Shown here: positions 47,342 to 55,962 of the stretch, one piece after another
How positions within the stretch are numbered: the stretch's first letter is position 1
How the letters are laid out: each line of letters starts with the position of its first letter
NCBI GenBank assembly: GCA_002694985.1
Contig: NZNS01000012.1
Location: forward strand, 1,935-65,934
Length of the DNA: 64,000 nucleotides
Source: Parvibaculum sp.
GTDB lineage: Bacteria > Pseudomonadota > Alphaproteobacteria > Parvibaculales > Parvibaculaceae
Direction: 5' to 3'
Translations under genes and position numbers: made by a program
The notes under the pieces: model-generated
Databases searched by the model: none
What the model was told of the DNA's origin: nothing
What the model saw: only the letters and a program-made list of their open reading frames with translations

Positions 47342-49128
47342 TCACCCGCCCCTTCTGACCCAACCGCTCGGAGAGGTGGTGTAAATGAACGCATACGGTC
47401 CCGTATCAAAGCCTCGCGCGCCGCAATAAACTCCAGCAGCATTTCAGGTTTCCAAAGATGGCGCGACGCAGGGATCAGATGCCTTTGAAGGAAGTTTGGC
47501 TCTCTCGTATCGATCCACTCTCCAAAGTCGACGTTACCCTTCTCCAGATTTTCGCGTCCATGAAGTAATTGAAGGTTGCCGACCTGATCCACCGAGCTAA
47601 CGATCTTTGTTATCTTTTCTTCCGAAAGACCTCGCCCTTGCAGATTTGCTTTCGTACAGAGCGACTTCGGAATGATGTGGTCAATGTGATAAAGGGTACT
47701 TCCCCAGTTGTGTTCGTCATACAAAACCGACAATGCAAGAAAGCAGGTTCTCTGCGTGTAGCGTGTTCCCAAAAGAGCATCCAGATTATTGGCGTCAAAT
47801 CCGACTATCCGCCCACGTCGACGCAGTAAAGCTTCACAAAGTGCTGCATACGGAAAGTCATCACTCAGCTCGCACGCTTCTTTAGTGACCTGTCTGGCAA
47901 CACCAAGCGTTTGATCTGAATTGCCACCAAAAACACCGTTCAAGAGAGCACCCAACAGCCAACGGCGGATGAGTTCTCGGTTCCGCACCTCAAAACTCGT
48001 CGATCCGTCGAGCGCCCGGTCGATCTTTGACAAGTAGTAAGCAATCGGGAGAAGTGCATTCACGCTCGTCAATGTATCTCTGTCGATTCCAAACCCATTG
48101 ACTAGACGTATCGTCCGTTCAATGGCCGCCCTGATATCCGGCCACCTTTCTTGAATGGTTGCTAACGCATCGTTCGTGAAATTGCCAACCTTGTAGATAT
48201 GATCAAGATCTGAAATCAGAAGACACGACCGCATGACGAAATCTTTTTCGAAGTTGTTTCTGCGGTCCAAACCGTTGTTTAAGCGCTCAACAAAATCGTA
48301 AATTTCCTCGCGGGCGTCGATGCCGTTCCACTTGGAGGTGATCATTGAGAGGAGCAAGTCGGACTTGCTAAGCTTAGTGCCTCCGTCGTTTGCACGAATG
48401 AAAATATCCAGAACCCTGTCATAAGACTGGTTCTTCTCCATGTAGTAGGAGATAACTTCGTCTTTCCAAATTTTGCGGTAGAGATTTTGCATCGTCCGTC
48501 GCGCTATCGATAGCTGTCCCTTGGTTATCGTTTCAGGGAGACGATCTAGAATATCTTCTACATGCTTGTGGAATTGATCCTCGTCATCAAAATCGAGAAT
48601 ATCTCCTACCTTGTACCAAAGATGTCTCTCATCCGACTTCGGCTTTTCAGCTGAGAACTTCAATCCATATGTTATGCCAATATCTTCGCGATCTTCCGTA
48701 TCTTCCGTACCTGGATCCTTGAAAAGATCGATATACATACGCTGCTTTACCCACGCAGCCGGATTATCCCATCTCTTATTCTTTAGTTTGATCGTGTAGC
48801 TACCGCGCAAGCCAATGAGCAATGACGTCAAACGCTGCTGTCCATCGAGAACAAGCACCACATCGCGCCCATCCGGCTCGACTTGCTCATTGTGAATTTC
48901 GCCGTATTTGAACTGTTCTGCGAAGCTGTATATCTGCCAGTTGCGTCGGTTCTCCGGCTTGATCTCCCAAAACAGAAAGGTGCTGATGGGGTATCCCTTA
49001 AGCAAGGAATCGAAGAGAGCCACAACCTGATCGGGCTCCCAAACGTATGGACGCTGGATGGCTGGCAAAAAATAGCTTCGATTAATTTGGTCAACGACCG
49101 AGGCTACAGTGGCAGAGTTGTACGACAT
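47311..49128 (-). CDS. DUF262 (GmrS-like) + HNH (DUF1524-like) protein, putative anti-phage nuclease
   Basis: A 605-residue protein. The N-terminal DUF262 domain has the family hallmarks FLPAIQRPYVWEPDQVVALF and VLVLDGQQRLTSLLIGL, the latter the DGQQR nucleotide-hydrolysis motif. A helical middle follows, then an HNH nuclease of the DUF1524 type with LYHIDHIIPKSL (residues about 479-490) and QVGNLQLLHGRENLEKGN. This combination is found in GmrSD-type modification-dependent restriction enzymes and related defence nucleases. ATG 49128 is preferred because GGGGGG precedes it. The region is visibly AT-richer than prfB and mrcA around it, which suggests recent acquisition. Confidence 0.85.
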   Translation of the reverse strand: MSYNSATVASVVDQINRSYFLPAIQRPYVWEPDQVVALFDSLLKGYPISTFLFWEIKPENRRNWQIYSFAEQFKYGEIHNEQVEPDGRDVVLVLDGQQRLTSLLIGLRGSYTIKLKNKRWDNPAAWVKQRMYIDLFKDPGTEDTEDREDIGITYGLKFSAEKPKSDERHLWYKVGDILDFDDEDQFHKHVEDILDRLPETITKGQLSIARRTMQNLYRKIWKDEVISYYMEKNQSYDRVLDIFIRANDGGTKLSKSDLLLSMITSKWNGIDAREEIYDFVERLNNGLDRRNNFEKDFVMRSCLLISDLDHIYKVGNFTNDALATIQERWPDIRAAIERTIRLVNGFGIDRDTLTSVNALLPIAYYLSKIDRALDGSTSFEVRNRELIRRWLLGALLNGVFGGNSDQTLGVARQVTKEACELSDDFPYAALCEALLRRRGRIVGFDANNLDALLGTRYTQRTCFLALSVLYDEHNWGSTLYHIDHIIPKSLCTKANLQGRGLSEEKITKIVSSVDQVGNLQLLHGRENLEKGNVDFGEWIDTREPNFLQRHLIPASRHLWKPEMLLEFIAAREALIRDRMRSFTPPLRAVGSEGAGDVGESLPAAR

Positions 49129-49417
49129 CGTCCCCCCAATATTCGCTTGCCTCATCTGTTAGCTAAAATCCACCTCATCTGCAAATGTCACCGTCTTGTT
49201 GATGCAGTTGTCGTTGATATCCTTCGCCGCGATCAATGTGAACGAAGTTTTCCAACAAGACGAATCAATCCAGAGCGGCTAGCTCTTGAGTGTTCGGCCC
49301 CTGGATTGCTTCGCTACGCTCGCAATGACGGGGTCTAGTGAAGGGTGACGGCGCTTACGCGCCTACTGGATTGCCGGATCGCGGCGCTATGCGCCGGTCC
49401 GGCAATGACGTTCCAAA
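49129..49417. other. Gap upstream of DUF262 gene with REP-like units
   Basis: No gene is seen. The part next to DUF262 is AT-rich and probably holds its promoter. The part toward 49417 holds the two REP-like hairpins described separately. Confidence 0.45.
49302..49410. repeat. Two REP-like palindromic units
   Basis: Both units begin TGGATTGC and end GCAATGACG. The first (49302-49330) has the core TTCGCTACGCTC. The second (49367-49410) folds as a long hairpin, ATTGCCGGA with TCCGGCAAT and CGGCGC with GCGCCG around TAT. Such GGATTGC...GCAATGAC palindromes are dispersed in many bacterial genomes. They lie at the border between the DUF262 insert and the resident genes. Confidence 0.65.
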
Positions 49418-50593
49418 TTAGAGCGCCCCACCCGCCGCATAGCCCGATGCCCAGGCCCATTGGAAGTTGAAGCCGCCGAGATGGCCGGTGACATCGACGA
49501 CCTCGCCGATGAAATAGAGGCCCGGCACGTCGCGGACCTCCATTGTTTTCGATGAGAGCTGTTTCGTGTCGACGCCGCCCGCCGTCACCTCCGCCGTGCG
49601 GAAGCCTTCCGTGCCGGAGGGTTTGACGCGCCAGCTATTGACCTGTCCGGCGAGAGCGCGAAGGCGCTTGTCGGAGAGGTCCGCGAGGCGGCCCTCGACT
49701 TCCGTCATTTCGCAAAGGCGCTCGGCGAGGCTTTTCGGCAGCAGGCGCGAAAGCGCCGTCACCACATCCTGTTTCGGCTGGTTCACGCGCGCCTCGCGAA
49801 GCAAGGCGAAGACGTCATGGCCCGGCGCGAGGTTCACGACGATTTCGTCGCCCTCTTTCCAGTATGACGAGATTTGCAGGATGGCCGGCCCGGACAGGCC
49901 GCGATGGGTGAAGAGGAGCGCCTCGGCAAAGCGCGTCTTGCCGCAGGCGACTTCCGCATCGACGGAGACGCCGGAAAGACCGTCGAGCTTTTCGCGCAGC
50001 TCTGGGCCGAAGGTGAAGGGCACGAGCGCGGCGCGCGTCGGCACGACAGACAGGCCGAACTGGCGCGCGAGATCGTAGCCGAAGCCGGTCGCCCCCATTT
50101 TGGGGATCGACTTGCCGCCCGTCGCGACGACAAGGGAGGCGGCCTCGAAGCGCCCGCGCGATGTTTCGAGCGTGAAACCGCTCTCGCTTTTCGAGACGGA
50201 TTTCACTTCCGTTTCGAGCGCGAGGGTGACGCCGCCCTTCTCACATTCGGAGAGCAGCATGTCGACAATCTGTTGAGAGGAACCGTCGCAGAACAACTGT
50301 CCGAGCGTCTTCTCGTGCCACTGGATGCCATGACGCTCCACCAGCGCGATGAAGGCCGAGGGCTGGAAGCCCGCCAGCGCGGAAAGGCAGAAGCGCGGAT
50401 TATCCGAGAGGAAGTTCTTTCCGCTCGTGTGAATGTTGGTGAAGTTGCAGCGGCCACCGCCGGAGATTCGGATCTTCTCGCCCGGCTTTTTGGCGTGGTC
50501 GATGACGAGGACACGCCGCCCTCGCCTGCCCGCCGTCAGCGCGCAAAAAAGACCGGCGCCGCCCGCGCCAATGATGATGGCATCGTATGTCAG
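49418..50593 (-). CDS. NAD(P)/FAD-dependent oxidoreductase, BaiN/HI0933 family, CTG start
   Basis: A 391-residue flavoprotein. The FAD-binding AIIIGAGGAGLFCALTAG lies at residues 4-21, followed by VLVIDHAKKPGEKIRISGGG (with RCNFTN after it) and the C-terminal VDVTGHLGGFNFQWAWASGY. All are typical of HI0933-like proteins. There is no ATG, GTG or TTG in frame between the upstream stop and GTG 50341, and that GTG would delete the FAD site. The only fitting start is CTG 50593, giving L/M-TYDAIIIGAG; it overlaps the mrcA stop as CTGA. The family's physiological role is not settled. Confidence 0.88.
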   Translation of the reverse strand: MTYDAIIIGAGGAGLFCALTAGRRGRRVLVIDHAKKPGEKIRISGGGRCNFTNIHTSGKNFLSDNPRFCLSALAGFQPSAFIALVERHGIQWHEKTLGQLFCDGSSQQIVDMLLSECEKGGVTLALETEVKSVSKSESGFTLETSRGRFEAASLVVATGGKSIPKMGATGFGYDLARQFGLSVVPTRAALVPFTFGPELREKLDGLSGVSVDAEVACGKTRFAEALLFTHRGLSGPAILQISSYWKEGDEIVVNLAPGHDVFALLREARVNQPKQDVVTALSRLLPKSLAERLCEMTEVEGRLADLSDKRLRALAGQVNSWRVKPSGTEGFRTAEVTAGGVDTKQLSSKTMEVRDVPGLYFIGEVVDVTGHLGGFNFQWAWASGYAAGGAL

Positions 50594-53364
50594 TAGAGAC
50601 CGCCGGTGCCTGAGCCGATTTCACCGCCAGCGGAATAGCCGTCACCGGGCCGCTCCGGTTCCTTGCCGCCAGCGCCGGGAATCCTGTCCGCGGGGACGGC
50701 ATCATCGGGAACGGAACCACGCGCCATACCATCTATCCCCGGACGGATGAATGGATTGTCCTGCGGCGGCGTCTCGCCATTATCGTTGGCGGCACCGGGT
50801 GCCTGCGGCGCGCCGGGGAAGTTCATAGCATCATAATCTTCCGGCCTGAGCGGCGCACCGCCATCGAGCACGGCGCCTTCGACCGGGCCGGCGTCGTTCA
50901 TGTCCGGACTGTAGATGTTCGAGGGGTCCGGCACACTGCCAAAGAGGCCAACCGAGGGCGCGGTGACTTCGAGGCGCGGCTCGGTACCTTCCTTGAAGGC
51001 TTCAAGGATGACGCCTGAACTCTCGCCATTGGCCAGCCGGCCCGTCTTGTGGTTGACCTTCACCAGTGTGATGCCGGGCGGCACACGGAAAGGAATGGCG
51101 GGCTTGCCACCGACCGCATCCTTCATGATCGCGGCGAAGATGGGCGCGGCGGCGCGGCCGCCCGTTTCGGCGCGGCCAAGCGGCAGGGGCTCGTCGAAGC
51201 CGACAAAGACGCCTGCGGCAAGATTGGGCGAGAAGCCGACGAACCAGGCATCGCGATTGTCATTGGTGGTGCCGGTCTTGCCCGCAAGCGGCACACCGAC
51301 AGCCCTTGCGGCGGAACCCGTACCGCGCTGGACGACGCCTTCGAGCATGGAGACCATCTGATAGGCGGTCTGCGGATTTTCGACCTGTTCGCGATTGTCC
51401 GGCAGGACGGGCGGCATGACCTCGCCGCCCCTCGCGCGCTCCTTCGCCTCTTCCCAGCTTTCATTGCAGGCCGGGCAGTCGCGGTCGTCCTTCCTGTAGA
51501 TGGTGCGGCCGAAACGATCCTGCACGCGGTCGATCAGCGTCGGGGTCACGCGCTTGCCGCCATTGTCGAGAATGCTGTAGGCGCCGACGATGCGCATGAG
51601 CGTGGTCTCGCCCGCGCCAAGCGCCATCGACAGGACGGGCGGCATGTCATCGGTGATGCCGAAACGGCGCGCATAATTCGAGACGGTCTGCGGGCCGACA
51701 TATTGCGCGAGGCGCACGGTCATCAGGTTGCGCGAATGCTCGATGCCGAAACGCAACGTCGAGGGACCGTTGAAATTCTTTTCGTAGTTTTCCGGCTTCC
51801 AGAGGCCGAGGTCGCCGCCCTGATCGAGCACAAAGGGCGCATCGAGGACGAGGCTCGACGGCGTGAAGCCCTTGTCGAGTGCGGCGGCATAGACGAAAGG
51901 CTTGAAGGCGGAACCGGGCTGACGGAGCGCCTGCACGGCGCGATTGAATTCGCTGAGGCCAAAGCTGAAGCCGCCCTGCATGGCGAGGACGCGGCCCGTA
52001 TGCGGGTCCATCACAAGGGCGGCGCCGTTCACTTCCGGCACCTGCATCAGCGCATAGTGGACGGGGTCTTTCTTCTCGTCCTCAAAGACCGGCGCGACCC
52101 AGACGACGTCGCCGACGGCGACGACATCGGAGGGCGATTTCACCTCCGGGCCGAGATAGATGCGGTTCACGGTTTCGCGCGCCCATGTCATCTCGGAGAG
52201 CGGGATGTACGCCTTCTCGATTTCCTCCGAGAAGCTGCCGTCTTCAAGGCGCTGCGGGCGAAGGCCGACGGTGACGCCATCGGCCTCCACCTCAAGCACG
52301 GTGGCGAGCGTCCAGGGTTCGAGATCGGCGGGCACGGTCATGGCGGCAAGCGCCTGCTGCCAGTTCTCGCCGGGCTGAAGCTGCTTCACGGGCCCGCGCC
52401 AGCCGTGGCGGCGATCATAGGCGATGAGGCCGGCGCGGAGTTCGCGCGAGACCGTCTCCTGAAGTTTCGTGTCGATGGTGGTGCGTACCGACAGGCCGCC
52501 CTCATAGAGCTTTTCCTCGCCATACATCTCGATGAGTTCGCGGCGAACCTGCTCGATGAAATAGGAGGCATCGCGGATCTGCACACCGCGACGGCGCAGC
52601 GAGACATCGAGATCGGCGGCGCGGGCTTCGGCGGCTTCAGAAGCCGTGATGAAGCGCTCTTCCTCCATGCGCGAAATCACCCAGTTGCGTCGCGCAAGCG
52701 CGCGTTCGCGATGGCGATAGGGATGGTAGTTGTTCGGACCCTTGGGAAGCGTCGCGAGATAGGCGGCTTCGGCGACGGTGAGTTCGTCGAGCGGCTTGTC
52801 GAAATAGTTGAGGGCGGCGGCGGCGACACCATAAGAGCCGATACCGAGATAGATCTCGTTGAGATAGAGTTCGAGAATCCGGTCCTTCGAGAAAGCCTGT
52901 TCGAGGCGGATCGCGATCAGCGCCTCTTTCAGCTTGCGGTCGAGGGTGACGTCGGAGGAGAGCAGGAAGTTCTTCGCAACCTGCTGGGTGATGGTGGAGG
53001 CGCCGACCAGGCGGCGGTCCCGTATGACATTCACGACATTGTCGAGAACGGCGCGAACGATGCCCATCGCATCGACGCCGCCATGCGTATAGAAATTCTT
53101 GTCTTCCGCAGCGAGAAAGGCGTCGACCACGCGGGGCGGAATGGCGCTGATCGGCACATAGAGACGGCGCTCGCGCGCGAATTCGCCGATGATTTCGCCG
53201 TCGCCCGCATGGACGCGGGTCATGACCGGAGGCTCGTAATTGGCGAGTTTGGTGTAGTCCGGCAGGTCCTCATTGAGGCGCCAGATCATGTAGCCGCCCG
53301 CCATCAGGCCGCCAAAGAGCAGCACCAGAAAGACGGCCGCAATTATCGAAAGAACTCTCAGCAT
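50590..53364 (-). CDS. mrcA: Penicillin-binding protein 1A
   Basis: A bifunctional peptidoglycan synthase of 924 residues. After one membrane helix (VLSIIAAVFLVLLFGGLMAG) comes the transglycosylase domain with AAEDKNFYTHGGVD (catalytic Glu) and GASTITQQVAKNFLLS. An OB-like insert follows, then the transpeptidase with QPGSAFKPFVYAAALDKG (nucleophile Ser), HSRNLMTVRLA and AGKTGTTNDNRD. A Pro/Asp/Gly-rich tail ends the protein. ATG 53364 is chosen because the 26 upstream codons read from a tandem repeat; GTG 53442 is the longer alternative. Loss of the tail would not affect the catalytic domains. Confidence 0.95.
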   Translation of the reverse strand: MLRVLSIIAAVFLVLLFGGLMAGGYMIWRLNEDLPDYTKLANYEPPVMTRVHAGDGEIIGEFARERRLYVPISAIPPRVVDAFLAAEDKNFYTHGGVDAMGIVRAVLDNVVNVIRDRRLVGASTITQQVAKNFLLSSDVTLDRKLKEALIAIRLEQAFSKDRILELYLNEIYLGIGSYGVAAAALNYFDKPLDELTVAEAAYLATLPKGPNNYHPYRHRERALARRNWVISRMEEERFITASEAAEARAADLDVSLRRRGVQIRDASYFIEQVRRELIEMYGEEKLYEGGLSVRTTIDTKLQETVSRELRAGLIAYDRRHGWRGPVKQLQPGENWQQALAAMTVPADLEPWTLATVLEVEADGVTVGLRPQRLEDGSFSEEIEKAYIPLSEMTWARETVNRIYLGPEVKSPSDVVAVGDVVWVAPVFEDEKKDPVHYALMQVPEVNGAALVMDPHTGRVLAMQGGFSFGLSEFNRAVQALRQPGSAFKPFVYAAALDKGFTPSSLVLDAPFVLDQGGDLGLWKPENYEKNFNGPSTLRFGIEHSRNLMTVRLAQYVGPQTVSNYARRFGITDDMPPVLSMALGAGETTLMRIVGAYSILDNGGKRVTPTLIDRVQDRFGRTIYRKDDRDCPACNESWEEAKERARGGEVMPPVLPDNREQVENPQTAYQMVSMLEGVVQRGTGSAARAVGVPLAGKTGTTNDNRDAWFVGFSPNLAAGVFVGFDEPLPLGRAETGGRAAAPIFAAIMKDAVGGKPAIPFRVPPGITLVKVNHKTGRLANGESSGVILEAFKEGTEPRLEVTAPSVGLFGSVPDPSNIYSPDMNDAGPVEGAVLDGGAPLRPEDYDAMNFPGAPQAPGAANDNGETPPQDNPFIRPGIDGMARGSVPDDAVPADRIPGAGGKEPERPGDGYSAGGEIGSGTGGLY

Positions 53365-53591
53365 CGGGCGTCCTGCCCCCACACGATCAATACTCTTGCC
53401 AATACTCTTGCCAATACTCTTGCCAACATCCCTGCCCCGCACCGCTTGCTAGGCAGTAATTATGGCATGCGCAAGGCTGCGAAACGACTTCACATACCCG
53501 CATATCTACCGGGGATACATATAAAGCGCGCTTTTACCAAGAAAGCCTTGCGGCGGAATTACGAAATAGAGAGGCAGGAGCGCAATTCGGA
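53365..53591. other. mrcA leader with 12-bp tandem repeat
   Basis: Three copies of AATACTCTTGCC lie at 53389-53424, with partial copies at the edges; the spacing is exactly 12 bp. Read on the minus strand they would encode GKSI repeats if translation began at GTG 53442. The rest of the gap has no gene. Confidence 0.6.
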
Positions 53592-53680
53592 CCTTCGGCT
53601 TCTAGTTGGGGCCTTCGGCTTCTAGTTGGGGCCTTCGGCTTCTAGTTGGGGCCTTCGGCTTCTAGTTGGGGCCTTCGGCC
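53592..53680. repeat. 20-bp minisatellite (four full copies)
   Basis: The unit CCTTCGGCTTCTAGTTGGGG occurs at 53592, 53612, 53632 and 53652, with a partial fifth copy at 53672. The copy nearest the amidase supplies its last codons and stop (GAAGGCCCCAAC-TAG). Each copy contains TAG in that frame, so copy-number change would not extend the protein. Confidence 0.95.
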
Positions 53681-55065
53681 AGGCGATCGCCGAAATAGCG
53701 GTCGACGGAGCGCGACAGGGTCTTCGCCATTGTGGCGCGCCATGCAGACGAGGTGAGCTGTTTCTCGTCTTCGGGATTCGTCAGGAAGCCAAGCTCGATC
53801 AGCACCGAGGGCACATCCGGCGCCTTCAGCACCACGAAGCCCGCAAAACGATGAGCCGGATCGAGGGTGCGGGTCTTCTGACTCGCATAATCGACGACCG
53901 TTCTGGCGAAACGCGAGGAATAGTTCTTGGTTTCGCGCTGGGCGAGGTCGATCAGGATGCCAGTCACTTCCGGGCTCTCGCCTTCGAGGTCGAGACCGGC
54001 GATCACGTCCGACTGGTTTTCCTTGCGGGCGAGCGCGGCGGCTTCCTTGTCCGACGATGTTTCTGAAAGCGTGTAGATCGACATGCCGCGGACAGAAGGC
54101 TTCTGGATCGCGTCGGCATGGACCGAGATGAAGAGATCCGCCTTGTGGCGCCGCGCAATCGCCACGCGCTCGCGCAGGGGAATGAAGATGTCGCTTTCGC
54201 GGGTCAGGTGGACTTCATAGCGGCCCGAGGCGCGCAGTTCGGCGGCGAACTGCTTGGCAAAAGCGAGGACCACATCCTTTTCCTTGACGCCGGAGCGGCC
54301 ATGCGTGCCGGGATCGACGCCCCCATGCCCGGCATCGATGACCACCACGCGGCGGCGGGCGAGACGCTCGGCGGGCGGGCTGACCGGCACCGCGGCTATG
54401 TTCGTGAGGGCAGGCGCGGCGGCCGGCTCGGCACTCGCGGGCAAGCCGGCCTTGGCATTGAAGCTCGCAAGGTCGGTCGGGGCGAGGTCGAGCACGATGC
54501 GGCGCCCGAAGCCCGCCTGCGGGTCGAGCACGAAGTCGCGCGAGATATCGACCGGCTGGGCCGCATCGAGGACAACGCGATAGGTATCCGCCTCGAAGCG
54601 GCCATATCGGTAGCCGGAGACGAAGCCCGTGTGCTTGTCGGCCGGCTCTTCGAGCAGGCGGAAGGGAACGCCCTTTACGTCGATGACGACGCGGTAGGGG
54701 TCCGAGAGGGTGAAGACGGTGTAATCGGCGGGGACATCGCCGGAAAATTCCATGACGAAACGGGTCTGGGCGCCGTGGTCGCCGATGCGGATGGAGGTGA
54801 CGGCGGGGCCGCCCTGCTCCGCCGCATCGCCGGCAGGCGCGAGCGGCACAGCCGTGTCGCTGCCCAGTGCGCCGGTCGAAAGCGCGTCGCTTTCCTGCTG
54901 GACCGGATTATCCTGCTGAATGGAGGCTTCGCGGAGCTCTTTTGCGAGAAAATCCGCAAGTTCGTCGGCGGAAGCGGGAGCGGCGATACCGGCGATGAGG
55001 CACAAGGCGGCAATCAGGCCGAAACCCGCCATCCTTCCGCGCCCTGTCCGCCGGTGAAACTTCAT
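53662..55065 (-). CDS. N-acetylmuramoyl-L-alanine amidase (AmiC type)
   Basis: A periplasmic amidase of 467 residues that cleaves MurNAc-L-Ala bonds. A signal peptide ends near ...GIAAPASA (residue 33). An AMIN domain follows (about 85-190: SIRIGDHGAQTRFVMEF, DKHTGFVSGYRYGRF), then Amidase_3 from about 240: VVVIDAGHGGVDPGTHGRSG, YEVHLTRESDIFIPLRER, LFISVHADAIQK and SVLIELGFLTNPED carry the zinc ligands and catalytic Glu. ATG 55065 gives a clean signal peptide. It ends in the minisatellite, upstream of mrcA on the same strand. Confidence 0.93.
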   Translation of the reverse strand: MKFHRRTGRGRMAGFGLIAALCLIAGIAAPASADELADFLAKELREASIQQDNPVQQESDALSTGALGSDTAVPLAPAGDAAEQGGPAVTSIRIGDHGAQTRFVMEFSGDVPADYTVFTLSDPYRVVIDVKGVPFRLLEEPADKHTGFVSGYRYGRFEADTYRVVLDAAQPVDISRDFVLDPQAGFGRRIVLDLAPTDLASFNAKAGLPASAEPAAAPALTNIAAVPVSPPAERLARRRVVVIDAGHGGVDPGTHGRSGVKEKDVVLAFAKQFAAELRASGRYEVHLTRESDIFIPLRERVAIARRHKADLFISVHADAIQKPSVRGMSIYTLSETSSDKEAAALARKENQSDVIAGLDLEGESPEVTGILIDLAQRETKNYSSRFARTVVDYASQKTRTLDPAHRFAGFVVLKAPDVPSVLIELGFLTNPEDEKQLTSSAWRATMAKTLSRSVDRYFGDRLAEGPN

Positions 55066-55962
55066 ACCCGCCGCCTCGTCCTTCGCGACCCGCCCGATCT
55101 GCCCCAAAACCCGCGGTTTCCGAACGGCCCGGCCCGAGGCTCGGGAGAACGCCACTGCATCGGAGCCCCTGCCCCGTCGACGCCCGCCATATACTGTCCG
55201 GAGGCGGTAATGGAGGTGCCAAACGAAGCACCCAAATCAGTAATGCACTGAGATTACTTCAAAAATCGTTACCTCGCCAAAAATTTACGAAGTTTCAATG
55301 GGTAGAATGGTTAATAACAGGACAAACAGGCCTATGCCGTATCGCTTGCCAAATCAGAGCCGTAAACGGTAAAACCTGTCACTACCGGATGAACACCTCC
55401 CTCAAACGGGTATCCGGTCCGCCGCGACGGACTTGCTTGTCCCGGGCGGCTTCAGGAATTCGGGCAACCGTAGCGCGCCGGCGTGACACCCCCTACAAGG
55501 GCGATACCGGAAGCGGACCGCGCGGGCCCGGCGTTTTCCAGCAAAGGCGCTGTCCTCACAAGGGCGCCGCCCGGTAACCGCCAAAGCGCGCATTCGAAAA
55601 AGTTACTCGCTCGTCCCGCCCGGCCACATTGCCCGGCAGAGGGGAGCCCGCCGGCACCCGGCGCCTTGATGGGTGCACCAAAAAGGTAGAGATGCACGAC
55701 GCAGTCAGACAGCACGCCGACCGGCCGATCTCGCGGGAATTTTCCGCGAAGGGTTTCGGAACGGCTGCGCGTCCGGTCGCGCGGCGCTTCCTCGCCCATT
55801 CATTACTTTTATTTCAGACCCAGTCCCCATCCGCCGCGGCGCGCCTTAACGGTGCCGGCACGACGACAAGGACTCAAACAAGCGGCGCACCCGCGCGAAC
55901 GCCCGCACGCATGACCATGCGGCGGCCCTCGTGCGTCGGATTGCGCCACGGAGACGTTCCAT
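55066..55962. other. Long gene-free region upstream of rne
   Basis: About 0.9 kb between the divergent amidase and rne starts holds no supported gene. The part near the amidase is AT-rich, and from about 55400 it is GC-rich with several possible hairpins. A long rne leader of this kind is known to carry the feedback site through which RNase E controls its own mRNA in E. coli; here that is inferred from position only. Confidence 0.5.

Noticed and set aside
51049..53625. 858-residue plus-strand open frame
   Set aside because: Antisense to mrcA throughout. The many Asp, Gly and His residues come from the complement of the mrcA codons.
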